A DNA stretch of 20,849 bases. Origin: Nitrosomonadaceae bacterium. Its GTDB lineage: Bacteria > Pseudomonadota > Gammaproteobacteria > Burkholderiales > Nitrosomonadaceae. A program made the position numbers and the translations under genes. The stretch lies in contig CANIWY010000009.1 of NCBI GenBank assembly GCA_947471695.1, positions 1-20,849 on the forward strand. Reading direction: 5' to 3'. Positions within the stretch are counted from its first letter, which is position 1; each line of letters starts with the position of its first letter. The notes beneath the pieces were generated by a model, which was given only the letters and a program-made list of their open reading frames with translations, did no database searches and was not told the origin of the DNA. Shown here piece after piece: positions 13,058-20,849 of this stretch.

Positions 13058-13520
13058 TATGAGCTATCCAATCTTCGACAAACTTTTGGTTGATCAAGCC
13101 GGTCTTGATCTCACGTTGATGTGCACGGTCGTAAAAATGCGTGCGTGGTATTTCGCCATACCAACGACGGTCAATCTCAAAACGTAATCGCTCCGGCATA
13201 TCTTCTGAAAAAATCCACTGCTCGACCCTACCCATCCCATAGCTCTTAACTCGTGTTGCAAGCTGGCGAGCTTCATTGGGTGTATCGGTAGCTACTAGAA
13301 CAATATCTAATTTAGGATGACGTTTTTTAAGCGCTCCCAACATTCTAAGTTCGGCCGGGCAGTATTGGCACTCGAGAGACCAGAGGACAAGGATGAAGGG
13401 TCTGTCCTCACGAGCAGCCAGTATTTGAGCTAGGCTACCGGGTATGAACGGGCGTACGTCGTGCGCGGCCATCGTCATGCCAGACATAGTCAGCATCAGC
13501 ACAAGGAGTAAATGTCTCAT
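13029..13520 (-). CDS. Periplasmic thioredoxin-fold protein (TlpA/redoxin-like)
   Basis: A 163-residue exported thioredoxin-fold protein. A signal peptide is visible (RHLLLVLMLTMSGMTMAAH, cleavage likely after the AA near residue 19). The active site is WSLECQYCPAE with Cys51 and Cys54, a CxxC of unusual C-Q-Y-C composition, then KLDIVLVATD and the cis-Pro region EIPRTHFYD. Start: ATG at 13520 gives a cleaner signal peptide; a GTG at 13529 would add three residues; neither has a good ribosome site. It is the first gene of the tonB-exbB-exbD-FecR cassette and overlaps tonB by 29 bp. It may keep periplasmic cysteines of partner proteins reduced, for example the two in TonB, but that is inference. 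Other possibilities are an orphan TlpA or a disulfide isomerase. Confidence 0.82.
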   Translation of the reverse strand: MRHLLLVLMLTMSGMTMAAHDVRPFIPGSLAQILAAREDRPFILVLWSLECQYCPAELRMLGALKKRHPKLDIVLVATDTPNEARQLATRVKSYGMGRVEQWIFSEDMPERLRFEIDRRWYGEIPRTHFYDRAHQREIKTGLINQKFVEDWIAHNVTPDSTQR

Positions 13521-13566
13521 CACTTGCACGCAGTAAACAAGAGCGCTTCGTAATTCATTGTTTAAA

Positions 13567-13597
13567 ATTCTACCAAGTGGTCGTACAGTCTATCCAA
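13567..13597 (-). promoter_or_regulatory. Candidate promoter of the tonB cassette
   Basis: On the minus strand TTGGAT (13592-13597) and TAGAAT (13567-13572) are 19 bp apart. The -10 matches at 5 of 6, the -35 is partial and the spacing long. Transcription would start about 40 bases before the thioredoxin-fold gene. No Fur-box-like sequence was recognised nearby. Confidence 0.3.
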
Positions 13598-13736
13598 GGC
13601 TAGTAAGGAACATCAGTATATCGTGTCTCTGCCGGAGGATTCTCTCAATAGATCAAGTAAAAGGTTCGAATAATAGGCGGATGGACGATGCAATGCAATG
13701 TGGCAAATTGCCGCAGGTCAGGGACGAGTCCTTATG

Positions 13737-13760
13737 CCGATCCTATTCAGAATAGGTCGG
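13737..13760. repeat. 24-bp near-perfect palindrome
   Basis: CCTATTC (13742-13748) and GAATAGG (13750-13756) flank a single A, and CCGA (13737-13740) pairs with TCGG (13757-13760) after one bulged T. No T-run follows on either strand, so it is not a typical terminator. The minus-strand small ORF ends inside it. Confidence 0.5.
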
Positions 13761-13856
13761 ATCCCGCTGCTGATTCATATTATCCCAGGAAAAGGCGCTT
13801 ATCTGAGCGAAGGATTTGGTTTTTTGCATGATTTTTATAGGCTCGGTCGCGACCAT
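13743..13856 (-). CDS. Possible small ORF, 37 residues, unrecognised
   Basis: A minus-strand ATG at 13856 opens a frame of 37 codons starting MVATEPIKIMQKTKSFAQ and ending QQRDPTYSE with TAG at 13743-13745. The frame is open for 16 further codons upstream, back to a stop. AGAAGG lies 11 bases before the ATG, a little far for a ribosome site. The composition (balanced polar and hydrophobic, few rare residues) looks protein-like, but the length alone could be chance. It is not similar to anything I recognise, and no membrane segment or motif is seen. It lies upstream of the tonB cassette on the same strand and its stop sits in the 24-bp palindrome. Confidence 0.22.
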   Translation of the reverse strand: MVATEPIKIMQKTKSFAQISAFSWDNMNQQRDPTYSE

Positions 13857-14018
13857 CCCTTGTCTGGCCTTCTGTAAACTATTCCGGTAAGTCGAGAAAG
13901 TTTGCTACCATCTAAAATGATGCAATTAACTCCTCATAGGCGGTATGAAATTGAATCTTAATGGAGTCGGTATAAATAAGTTGAGAGCTCCTAGGGCAGG
14001 CACTTACACTCCTTTATC

Positions 14019-14471
14019 GTGAAAGAGACCCCCTCATTGAATCAAGAGTCTGAAGCAATAAAGCCGCCAATATCGCGATTCTGGCGTCGGATACTCAGTA
14101 TGATCTATGAGTCACTACTCCTGCTTGCAGTATTATTTATCGCCAGTTTTATTTTTCATCTCGTATTCCGCAATCCAGACTCTTCCTTTTTTAAGTCTGC
14201 CCACCAGTTTTATCTGCTACTGGTCATGGGTACTTACTTCATTTGGTTCTGGACCCACGGTGGACAGACTCTGGCAATGCAAACTTGGAAATTACGGCTG
14301 ACCACTGCGACTGGGGACGGGCTGAATCTGAAACAAGGGATCACGCGCTACCTGTATGCAGTAGTCGGTATTTCCCTATTTGGGTTTGGAATATTCTGGG
14401 CCTTGTTTGACCGTGACCACCAGTTTCTGCATGACCGGCTCGCGGGTACTAGAATCATAAATGTTACATGA
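14019..14471 (+). CDS. RDD family membrane protein
   Basis: A 150-residue inner-membrane protein of the RDD family, with three hydrophobic segments at about 28-50, 63-79 and 111-130. The family pattern is present: FWRRILSMIYESLLL (the usual Arg pair, with Glu31 in place of the first Asp), GGQTLAMQTWKLRL (81-94), and FDRDHQFLHDRLAGTRII (130-147) with the late Asp. Family function is poorly known; some members affect ion transport or envelope stress. The start is GTG at 14019, lacking a good ribosome site; the next ATG would remove the first RDD motif, so GTG or a nearby TTG is needed. It converges on tldD, with 40 bp between stops and no clear terminator. From memory RDD genes near this cluster are common in Betaproteobacteria. 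Confidence 0.85.
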   Translation: MKETPSLNQESEAIKPPISRFWRRILSMIYESLLLLAVLFIASFIFHLVFRNPDSSFFKSAHQFYLLLVMGTYFIWFWTHGGQTLAMQTWKLRLTTATGDGLNLKQGITRYLYAVVGISLFGFGIFWALFDRDHQFLHDRLAGTRIINVT

Positions 14472-14511
14472 TGAGATTGGAGTTTTAGAAGGCGATATAG
14501 AGCAGTAGTCC

Positions 14512-15981
14512 CTATGCAGTCCCACCGACCGTCAGACCATCTATTCGTAACGTAGGTTGACCCACTCCGACCGGTACGCTCTGCCCCTCTTTGCCGCAAG
14601 TGCCGACACCGGGGTCAAGCGTCATGTCATTTCCAATCATGGACACACGGGTAAGGACCTCAGGCCCATTTCCGATTAGGGTTGCTCCTTTTACTGGGTA
14701 AGAGATCTTCCCATCTTCGATCATATAGGCCTCCGCAGCAGAAAAAACAAATTTTCCGCTGGTAATGTCTACCTGTCCACCACCAAAGTTCACTGCATAT
14801 AATCCATGCTTAACTGAAGCGATGATCTCTTCTGGATTCTTGTCACCATTCAGCATATAAGTATTCGTCATTCGTGGCATGGGGATATGGGCGAAGGACT
14901 CTCTTCTAGCATTACCAGTGATGGGAACCCCCATCAGCCTTGCATTCAGACTGTCTTGTAGATAGCCCTTGAGGATACCATCCTCGATCAGTACGGTGCA
15001 TTGAGTGGGATTTCCCTCATCGTCAATGTTCAATGATCCCCGTCTCCTTGCCAAGGTGCCATCATCCACCACGGTTACACCATTGGCGGCGACGCGCTCA
15101 CCGACGCGTCCTGAGAATGCCGAGCTCCCCTTACGGTTAAAGTCTCCTTCCAGGCCATGGCCAATGGCTTCATGCAAGAGTATCCCGGGCCAGCCAGCTC
15201 CCAGCACCACTGTCATAGTCCCGGCCGGGGCAGGTTTTGCGTTGAGATTGACGAGAGCCTGATGGACTGCTTTTTCGGCATAATCGCGCAAGATATCATC
15301 GGTGAAATAAGCATAATCAAAGCGCCCGCCACCACCTGCAATACCCTGCTCGCGACGGCCATCCTGCTCCGCGATGACTTGCAGAGAGACTCTCACCAAT
15401 GGCCGTACGTCCGCTGCCATTAAGCCGTCGCTGCGGGCCACCAGAACTACTTCATATTCTCCTGCGAGGGATGCGATCACTTGCTTGATGCGGTGATCGA
15501 CCGCGCGGGCATATCCTTCAAGTTTTTCTAGCAGGGCTACTTTATCCGCATCTCCCAGACTGGCGATTGGATCCTGAGGCAAGTAAAGCTCGCGTCCCTT
15601 AGCACGTCTGACGGCCTGTACCGAACCTGTTGACCCCTGACTTGCAATGGCACGAGTGGCTTTTGCAGCCGTGGCAAGCGCAGGCATGCTGATGTCGTCA
15701 GAATAGGCGAATGCAGTCTTGTCGCCACTTACCGCTCTTACTCCAACCCCTTGATCGATATTGAAGCTGCCGGACTTGACGATACCTTCTTCTAATACCC
15801 ATCCCTCGGAGCGGCTGTACTGAAAATAGAGGTCAGCATAATCTACATGATGTGTGAGTATCTGCCCGAAGACTTGTTTCAGTCCGGCTGCATCTATCTC
15901 GTAAGGCTTCAGTAGGCAACGCTCGGCCATGGCAAAGAGATCGTTGGACTCGGTGATGGGTTCTGTAATCATGGTATCCAT
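14512..15981 (-). CDS. tldD: Metalloprotease TldD
   Basis: A 489-residue TldD, cytoplasmic zinc protease subunit that works with TldE/PmbA as a heterodimer to degrade unfolded peptides; in E. coli the pair matures microcin B17 and degrades CcdA. The catalytic site HEAIGHGLEGD is at 270-280 (HExxxH, His270, Glu271, His275), and the conserved C-terminal stretch VGTCGKEGQSVPVGVGQPTLRI is intact with the third-ligand Cys. N-terminal features YADLYFQYS, GVGVRAVSGDKTAFAYSDDI also fit. Length is as in E. coli (481). It follows the nitrilase gene by 45 bp in the yhdP-nit-tldD operon. The partner tldE is not in this window. The ATG at 15981 has no strong ribosome site; an ATG at 15972 is an alternative. 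Confidence 0.95.
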   Translation of the reverse strand: MDTMITEPITESNDLFAMAERCLLKPYEIDAAGLKQVFGQILTHHVDYADLYFQYSRSEGWVLEEGIVKSGSFNIDQGVGVRAVSGDKTAFAYSDDISMPALATAAKATRAIASQGSTGSVQAVRRAKGRELYLPQDPIASLGDADKVALLEKLEGYARAVDHRIKQVIASLAGEYEVVLVARSDGLMAADVRPLVRVSLQVIAEQDGRREQGIAGGGGRFDYAYFTDDILRDYAEKAVHQALVNLNAKPAPAGTMTVVLGAGWPGILLHEAIGHGLEGDFNRKGSSAFSGRVGERVAANGVTVVDDGTLARRRGSLNIDDEGNPTQCTVLIEDGILKGYLQDSLNARLMGVPITGNARRESFAHIPMPRMTNTYMLNGDKNPEEIIASVKHGLYAVNFGGGQVDITSGKFVFSAAEAYMIEDGKISYPVKGATLIGNGPEVLTRVSMIGNDMTLDPGVGTCGKEGQSVPVGVGQPTLRIDGLTVGGTA

Positions 15982-16026
15982 TTGTATTATCTGATCAATC
16001 AGAAAAGTTATTCTTCACGAAAGACT

Positions 16027-16890
16027 TCAACAACGGTGCAAGGTACGGTGGTTCAATGCGGGTAAACTTTTACGCAGGCTGGACTGGTACTCCGGATTAA
16101 TGTTGGCAATCACAGTACCCGCCCCATGCGGTAGGCGGTCGAGTACCACTCCCCATGGATCAACGATCATGCTGTCGCCGTGAGTTTCTCGACCGTTCAC
16201 ATGGCACCCCCCTTGAGCGGGTGCAATTACATATGCCAGATTCTCGATGGCGCGTGCGCGGATCAACGTTTCCCAATGGGCCTTGCCAGTTATCGCAGTA
16301 AAGGCCGCCGGGGCGAGAATGATATCCACCCTACCCATTGATCGATAAAGTTCCGGGAACCGCAGATCGTAGCATATGGATAGTCCGATACGGCCGAACG
16401 GAGACTCGAAGGCGACTACTTGGTTACCGGCCTCGATAGTTTTTTCTTCGGAATAATGTTCGCTGCCAAGCTCAAGACCAAACAAGTGTATCTTGTCGTA
16501 ACGGGCCATCCGCGTACCAGTGTCGTCATAAACTAAACAGCTATTACGTACTTTGTCGGGTCTGGATGATATCAGTGGCACTGATCCGCCGACCAGCCAG
16601 ATACCAAGACGCTTGGCGGCTGCACTTAGGAATTCCTGTATCGGTCCACTGCCATCCTGTTCGCATGCTGTGACCTTGTCAGACTCGTTCATACCCATGA
16701 GGAAAAAATACTCTGGCAATGCCGCAAGCTTAGCCCCCCGAGAGGCGGCTATCTCAATTAGGCGTGAAGCCTCTTCAAGATTAGAAGATATGCTGGTGCC
16801 CGCCACCATCTGGATGGCGGCAACACATATCGGGTCGTTACTAGCTCTTCCTGATACGGGTGCGTTGAGAGTGCTTGGGTGGTCGATCAT
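16027..16890 (-). CDS. Carbon-nitrogen hydrolase, probable deaminated glutathione amidase
   Basis: A 287-residue nitrilase-superfamily amidase. The catalytic triad is clear: Glu60 in AALPEYFF, Lys133 in ARYDKIHLFG, Cys173 in GLSICYDLRFPELYR. DKIHLFGLEL and CYDLRFPELYR are typical of the Nit1/NitA branch, which hydrolyses deaminated glutathione formed by transaminase side reactions, a metabolite-repair job; this substrate is inferred from family and context. Cytoplasmic, no signal peptide. The first ~20 residues are variable. It lies 16 bp after yhdP and 45 bp before tldD, an arrangement I remember from many Beta- and Gammaproteobacteria. The ATG at 16890 lacks a recognisable Shine-Dalgarno, so translation may depend on coupling to yhdP. 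Confidence 0.92.
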   Translation of the reverse strand: MIDHPSTLNAPVSGRASNDPICVAAIQMVAGTSISSNLEEASRLIEIAASRGAKLAALPEYFFLMGMNESDKVTACEQDGSGPIQEFLSAAAKRLGIWLVGGSVPLISSRPDKVRNSCLVYDDTGTRMARYDKIHLFGLELGSEHYSEEKTIEAGNQVVAFESPFGRIGLSICYDLRFPELYRSMGRVDIILAPAAFTAITGKAHWETLIRARAIENLAYVIAPAQGGCHVNGRETHGDSMIVDPWGVVLDRLPHGAGTVIANINPEYQSSLRKSLPALNHRTLHRC

Positions 16891-16906
16891 TAAATTATGT
16901 TTTTAC

Positions 16907-19900
16907 TTAGCGAGTGACTTCAGTGATGAGCGGATCCGCCCAAGTGCCAGTAACATTATATTCGCTCGATACTACTTGATCGAATGGATCTTTCAGTTCT
17001 TGATTTACAATCATGGAAGCAATCCCCACTACCGGTGTGACTAGGCCCAATGAGGGGATAACTCTGACATTTAATTTCTGGGTCTCTCCCGCCAGATCGA
17101 CCTCTCCATTTATGGCGAACTTCGCTGCAGATCCCCGGATTCTGAGATCATGAGTGGTTGCTACACCGCGATTTATTTTAACATTACCGGTAATGTCATC
17201 GAAGCCAAAGCCTTCGTTGAGTATATCGCGGAAATCTAATGTAATCCGCCGAGGTAGTGATTGTAGGTCAAAGATACTGAACAATTTTCCAATGCCTGTT
17301 TCAAGTTTAGGAAACTGACCCTGCCGAGCTTTCAGCTTGAGGCTGCCGGACAGCGTAGGGTAATCGATTGATCTGGGGTTGCCGGCCCATGACAGGGCTC
17401 CCTCAAGCCCACCCCTTCCACGCTTCACCCTGTCTGGATAGCCCAATCGCGTCAGAAGCTTGCCGATGTCACTAGCCTCTAGCTTGATATCTGCCTGAAC
17501 TCGAGGGGGTACAGCATGACTCTGCCATATCCCTTTTGCTGCCAATGAACTGTCGGCGTTGGTGATGTGCAGTCTCTCAATATGCCAGTCTTGTTTCTGT
17601 TGATTCGCTAGCAGCTCAAGTTTGCCCAGTGATTTCTCGTTAACGCTGAAATGATCTGCTACGACATCCAGCGCAGGTAGGCTCTTCTCTTGAAACTGTA
17701 CCTGCTTTGCTGTAGTCGGTTTGGTGGGAGCAGAAGCTGGGATGATTAAGCTCTTCAAACGAGCAACCAATTTACCATTCCCGGATGGATGCCAGTTTAT
17801 ATCACCGTTGACCTCTTTACTCGAAATGGTGGAGTGCCATTCTCCCCCGTCGATGAAAGCATTTAGAGCAATGTTGTGAAAACGCCTCTCAAGAAACTTG
17901 AGTGTACCGATGTGCAGGTTGATTCGTGACGGATCCAGTGAAAGGCGCCCCCCTTCATCGTTCTGCTTGAATAAGCTTCGCCACTGATCCAGATCTAATG
18001 ATTGTAATGATCCATTGACAGTTACACCATTTTTTGCGGGTGACAAGGTGGATGTGGTGCCGAAACTTACCATGCCACGATCTACCCGGTAGTTACCTGA
18101 GCTATCTCGGGTACGCTTGATCTGTGCGGCCACTAATCCACCATAGCGTAGGATCAGATCATCTCGAAGTGAGTCGACTGATTTTCTTTCGAAACGTAGG
18201 GGCAGATGATCTGTTGCCGTTTTAGAAAAAGGTTCTGGAAGGGCAGAAACGAATCCTTGCATGGATGACTCGATGGATACGTTGAGCAGCTTTTTGCGTA
18301 TATTCATGACAGCTTGCCAATCGGTGCTCCCGCGGAAGTGCTGTGCCCACGTTTTAGTGGAAACTGTGGACTTGTCCCAACCAAGTTGGCGTAGATTGTC
18401 GAGGTTGGCTCTACCTGTCGCGGTTATTCGTATACCTCCCTCTCGTGGCGTAGATGAGTGGAAGTCAACAGGCCCACCAAGCACTTGGGCAGTGATCTTT
18501 TCTATTCCGATACCAGACTCAGTAAAAGTCAGCGCTCCGTTTAACTGATCTAGGTTGGGAAGGTAGGGCCCGGGGTTAATCTGGTTATTAATGAAACGAT
18601 AGTTTCCAACGAGTTTGATGTCATTCAAACGATATAACGGTATATCGAGCTTGAGCAGTAGTTCGCCATCACCCGCCGCAGTGATGCCGTCGACTATTCC
18701 GCTGGTATAGTTGGATAGGGAGCTCTTCTCAATGAATTTAATGAAATCTTTGGTAGTGCCCGTAGCTTCACCCTCTATCTTGAGTGTTGCATCAGGATCA
18801 GCCATATCGGCAAATTGTATTTTTATTTTGTTTAGATTGGCGTCAAAAATATTTGCACGGGGAGAGATGATTTCCATGCGGCTACCCTGAAACAGTAGGT
18901 CCGCAGATATATTTTTTATCTTTGGCCATTCTGAGAGGTAATCCAGTTCTACGCCAGAGGCCTTCGCATTTATCTGAAAAATACCACTCTCGTTATTGTT
19001 GAATGGGAACTCTGCCGGGCTACCCTTGAGACGTAGTTTTACATCACTGAGATCTCCTGCCACAATCGACCGTTCAAGCCAATCACGAACAGACTGATTT
19101 ACCATTGTCGGTATATAGTGACCAACATAGCGTGCATCTGCCTGTGTTAGATGAGCATCCAGATCAATCAAATCCGGCCCGTCTGGTACGCTATGATAGC
19201 TGCCGGAAACGGACCCAGCGGCATGACTATTGGCAAACTCAATATTGTTGAATTTAAATTCGATGTGGTTCTTGTCAGTTAACGATCCCCAATTAACTTG
19301 ACCACTGAGCCTGTCTAGTGTCACCGGTTTGCGCAGTGCTTCTGGTAATGCCATGCTTATTTTCTGTGAACTAAGATTAAGAGTTCCTCCTTTCTCAGTA
19401 CCCGTAATGTTTCCGCTGAGGCCCCTAAAGGCGGGTATTGGGTAGAATTTATTCATTCCGAGGTTGGTGAATCTACCCTTTATATTGAAGTGCGTGGGGG
19501 TGGGCCACTCACCATTCCATTCTGCTTGTATGTCACGAATCTCGCCGATGGGGGATAACTCATCAAGTCTTTCACGCAGCGATACTTGTACCGGAAGGTA
19601 TTCCACCAGATTCATCAGAGTCTCGAGATCTAGAACATTGAGGTTCAGCCTTCCACTGCCTGACTTATCGCTATTTGTGGAGAATGTTTGCAGAGATAGA
19701 TTCAGTGGCTGTAAGGTCTCTTCGCCACGAATTGAGATACTGAGTCCGCGTGTGGACAATTCAGTACCTTCATCGGTGCCGATATTTATTCGTTTCCACC
19801 CGACCCGACCCTGCAGGCTGATAAGGTTTAGCTCCGGCAACTCTTGAGCAAGACGTGTCTTAACATTCTGTAGGCGAACATCTGCCGTCAGTCCCTCCAC

Positions 19901-20734
19901 AACTGTTCCATCTATTCCGAGCCACATTCGGATTGATCCGGCACCGCGATTGAATTCAATTGTTTCGGGGAAGGGTAGCCATGGGCGCCAGGCTGCGATA
20001 TCAGCATAATCAAGCTGTGTAAAGATTTGGCCGCGCCATTTCTCAAGAGAGCCTAATGAATCTCCAGTAAAGTCTCCACGTATATCAAGAGGTGCTGCAA
20101 GGTTGCTAGGAGGAATGGCATGTATTCCAAACCGGTGATGCTGCCCACGATTTTCTAGGCGCAAGTTAACGGTTTTTAGTTCCAAGGCTGGCGAGCCGCG
20201 CTGATCATCCTGCCACAAGATACTGGCATCACTGAGGATAAGTTGTCTTTGGCGTAGTAACCAGTCAGCGAAACCGCCCTCTCTCGGATCTGGGCTAAGT
20301 GCAATCCCAGCCACATGGATGATGCCCGCAGTATCGCGGCGTATGGTCAGGTCTGGCTGATCGATCCTGATGCTATGAAAACGGATCTCGCCGTGCAATA
20401 TCGACAGCCAAGACAGCGTGCTCTCTATCTGATCTAGGAGTAATGCTGGATCACCTTCTTTGTTATGAACCTGTACCGTGCGTAGCATCAAGTGGGGGCG
20501 TAGCCCATCCCACTCCGCGCTGACTGCGCCGATGGTTACTCGTTGCCCGGCAGCCTGGGTAATGACGGCGGCAATATCTTGTCGGTAGTGATCAATGCCC
20601 GGCAGCAGCCAGTAACGCAACGCCAACAATAGCATTGAGAAGCAAATCGCTGTGACCAGAAGGCTCCGCGTTAGCAGTTGGAACCAGAAGCCACTACGCT
20701 GAACAAGGGGTAAAATGGCTGGCAAATTCAACAA
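16907..20734 (-). CDS. yhdP: YhdP family AsmA-like phospholipid transporter
   Basis: A 1275-residue AsmA-like (DUF3971) envelope protein; E. coli YhdP is 1266. With TamB and YdbH it carries phospholipids from inner to outer membrane. An N-terminal membrane anchor (about 20-45, LLVTAICFSMLLLALRYWLL) is followed by a very long periplasmic part of repeating beta-rich modules (VTIGAVSAEWDGLRPHLML, LRLKGSPAEFPF, VNGDINWHPSG, RGGLEGALSWAGNP). The end has the conserved YhdP signature GIGKLFSIFDLQSLPRRITLDF, GFGFDDITGNVKI, and a hydrophobic IPSLGLVTPVVGIAS. No in-frame ATG precedes residue ~34, so the start must be TTG: 20734, 20731 or 20725; GGA 5-8 bases upstream favours the first two. First gene of the yhdP-nit-tldD operon. 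No frameshift is seen. Confidence 0.94.
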   Translation of the reverse strand: MLNLPAILPLVQRSGFWFQLLTRSLLVTAICFSMLLLALRYWLLPGIDHYRQDIAAVITQAAGQRVTIGAVSAEWDGLRPHLMLRTVQVHNKEGDPALLLDQIESTLSWLSILHGEIRFHSIRIDQPDLTIRRDTAGIIHVAGIALSPDPREGGFADWLLRQRQLILSDASILWQDDQRGSPALELKTVNLRLENRGQHHRFGIHAIPPSNLAAPLDIRGDFTGDSLGSLEKWRGQIFTQLDYADIAAWRPWLPFPETIEFNRGAGSIRMWLGIDGTVVEGLTADVRLQNVKTRLAQELPELNLISLQGRVGWKRINIGTDEGTELSTRGLSISIRGEETLQPLNLSLQTFSTNSDKSGSGRLNLNVLDLETLMNLVEYLPVQVSLRERLDELSPIGEIRDIQAEWNGEWPTPTHFNIKGRFTNLGMNKFYPIPAFRGLSGNITGTEKGGTLNLSSQKISMALPEALRKPVTLDRLSGQVNWGSLTDKNHIEFKFNNIEFANSHAAGSVSGSYHSVPDGPDLIDLDAHLTQADARYVGHYIPTMVNQSVRDWLERSIVAGDLSDVKLRLKGSPAEFPFNNNESGIFQINAKASGVELDYLSEWPKIKNISADLLFQGSRMEIISPRANIFDANLNKIKIQFADMADPDATLKIEGEATGTTKDFIKFIEKSSLSNYTSGIVDGITAAGDGELLLKLDIPLYRLNDIKLVGNYRFINNQINPGPYLPNLDQLNGALTFTESGIGIEKITAQVLGGPVDFHSSTPREGGIRITATGRANLDNLRQLGWDKSTVSTKTWAQHFRGSTDWQAVMNIRKKLLNVSIESSMQGFVSALPEPFSKTATDHLPLRFERKSVDSLRDDLILRYGGLVAAQIKRTRDSSGNYRVDRGMVSFGTTSTLSPAKNGVTVNGSLQSLDLDQWRSLFKQNDEGGRLSLDPSRINLHIGTLKFLERRFHNIALNAFIDGGEWHSTISSKEVNGDINWHPSGNGKLVARLKSLIIPASAPTKPTTAKQVQFQEKSLPALDVVADHFSVNEKSLGKLELLANQQKQDWHIERLHITNADSSLAAKGIWQSHAVPPRVQADIKLEASDIGKLLTRLGYPDRVKRGRGGLEGALSWAGNPRSIDYPTLSGSLKLKARQGQFPKLETGIGKLFSIFDLQSLPRRITLDFRDILNEGFGFDDITGNVKINRGVATTHDLRIRGSAAKFAINGEVDLAGETQKLNVRVIPSLGLVTPVVGIASMIVNQELKDPFDQVVSSEYNVTGTWADPLITEVTR

Positions 20735-20849
20735 ATAATTCCAGTTTTACAGCTGGGAAAGTGTGCTTAACTCTGTCTTGAGAGGGAATAATATTTTTAG
20801 AAATCGTCCAAAATGGTGGTGTACAGCATCGTACCTAGACTTAGTATAT
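20735..20849 (-). promoter_or_regulatory. Upstream region of yhdP
   Basis: This 115-bp end of the window should hold the yhdP promoter. CCAGTT (20741-20746) and AGCTGG (20751-20756) form a short imperfect inverted repeat right before the TTG start. No convincing -35/-10 pair was found by eye, and no plus-strand gene start is visible before the window ends. Confidence 0.3.

Larger units (their letters stand above)
13530..14018. other. Gene-poor gap with several inverted repeats
   Basis: This 489-bp stretch separates the tonB cassette from the RDD gene. It holds the tonB-side candidate promoter, small palindromes GGCAA-A-TTGCC (13702-13712), GGAC-GA-GTCC (13722-13731), the long one at 13737-13760 and GGTCGCGACC (13845-13854), a T-run at 13819-13825, and one possible 37-residue minus-strand ORF. 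A TATAAA at 13971-13976 could be part of an RDD promoter, but the nearest -35-like TTGAAT (13951-13956) is only 14 bp away. No tRNA, known riboswitch or transposon end was recognised. Confidence 0.5.

Noticed and set aside
13651..13680. GGTTCGAA resembling a tRNA T-loop
   Set aside because: Flanking bases do not form a T-stem or acceptor stem; no tRNA cloverleaf can be drawn.
13558..13755. 65-residue plus-strand ORF in the 13.5-14.0 kb gap
   Set aside because: TTG start without ribosome site, Arg/Ser/Cys-rich composition, crosses the tonB-cassette promoter region.

Overview
The window is a chromosomal piece of a Gram-negative proteobacterium. The best fit is Betaproteobacteria, perhaps Nitrosomonadales-like. 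The evidence is the run rnm-yciO-site-2 protease-trpS-scpA-scpB, the run yhdP-nitrilase-tldD, a trifunctional cysG and a TonB/ExbB/ExbD system. Base composition looks moderate (about half G+C). The lineage is inferred from gene content and order, not from a database search. I see no insertion sequence, prophage, CRISPR array, rRNA or tRNA.

Layout. Positions 3-149: tail of an unrecognised plus-strand gene whose stop codon lies inside a long palindrome. Positions 168-5822: a minus-strand operon read rnm (PHP nuclease) > yciO > M50 protease > trpS > scpA > scpB > parA, with several overlaps; it joins RNA maturation, tryptophan charging and chromosome segregation. Positions 5823-6106: a divergent promoter region. 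Positions 6107-7528: cysG (siroheme synthesis). Positions 7792-8490: a minus-strand short-chain dehydrogenase. Positions 8750-9250: a four-helix membrane protein with a Met/His-rich tail. Positions 9503-10561: an orphan small-molecule phosphotransferase. Positions 10616-13520: a minus-strand cassette read thiol-disulfide protein > tonB > exbB > exbD > FecR-domain protein, with no receptor or sigma factor beside it. Positions 13530-14018: a gene-poor stretch with several inverted repeats and one possible tiny ORF. Positions 14019-14471: an RDD membrane protein. Positions 14512-20734: minus-strand yhdP > nitrilase > tldD (envelope lipid transport, amidase, metalloprotease).

Most of the window is conserved housekeeping DNA. 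The points most worth a second look are: a TrpRS with a four-cysteine pattern like the [4Fe-4S] TrpRS of Thermotoga; the TonB/thiol/FecR cassette with a shortened FecR-domain protein whose reading frame continues exbD across one stop codon; the palindrome at 129-162; and the structured 13.5-14.0 kb gap. I found no clear, wholly new multi-gene system.
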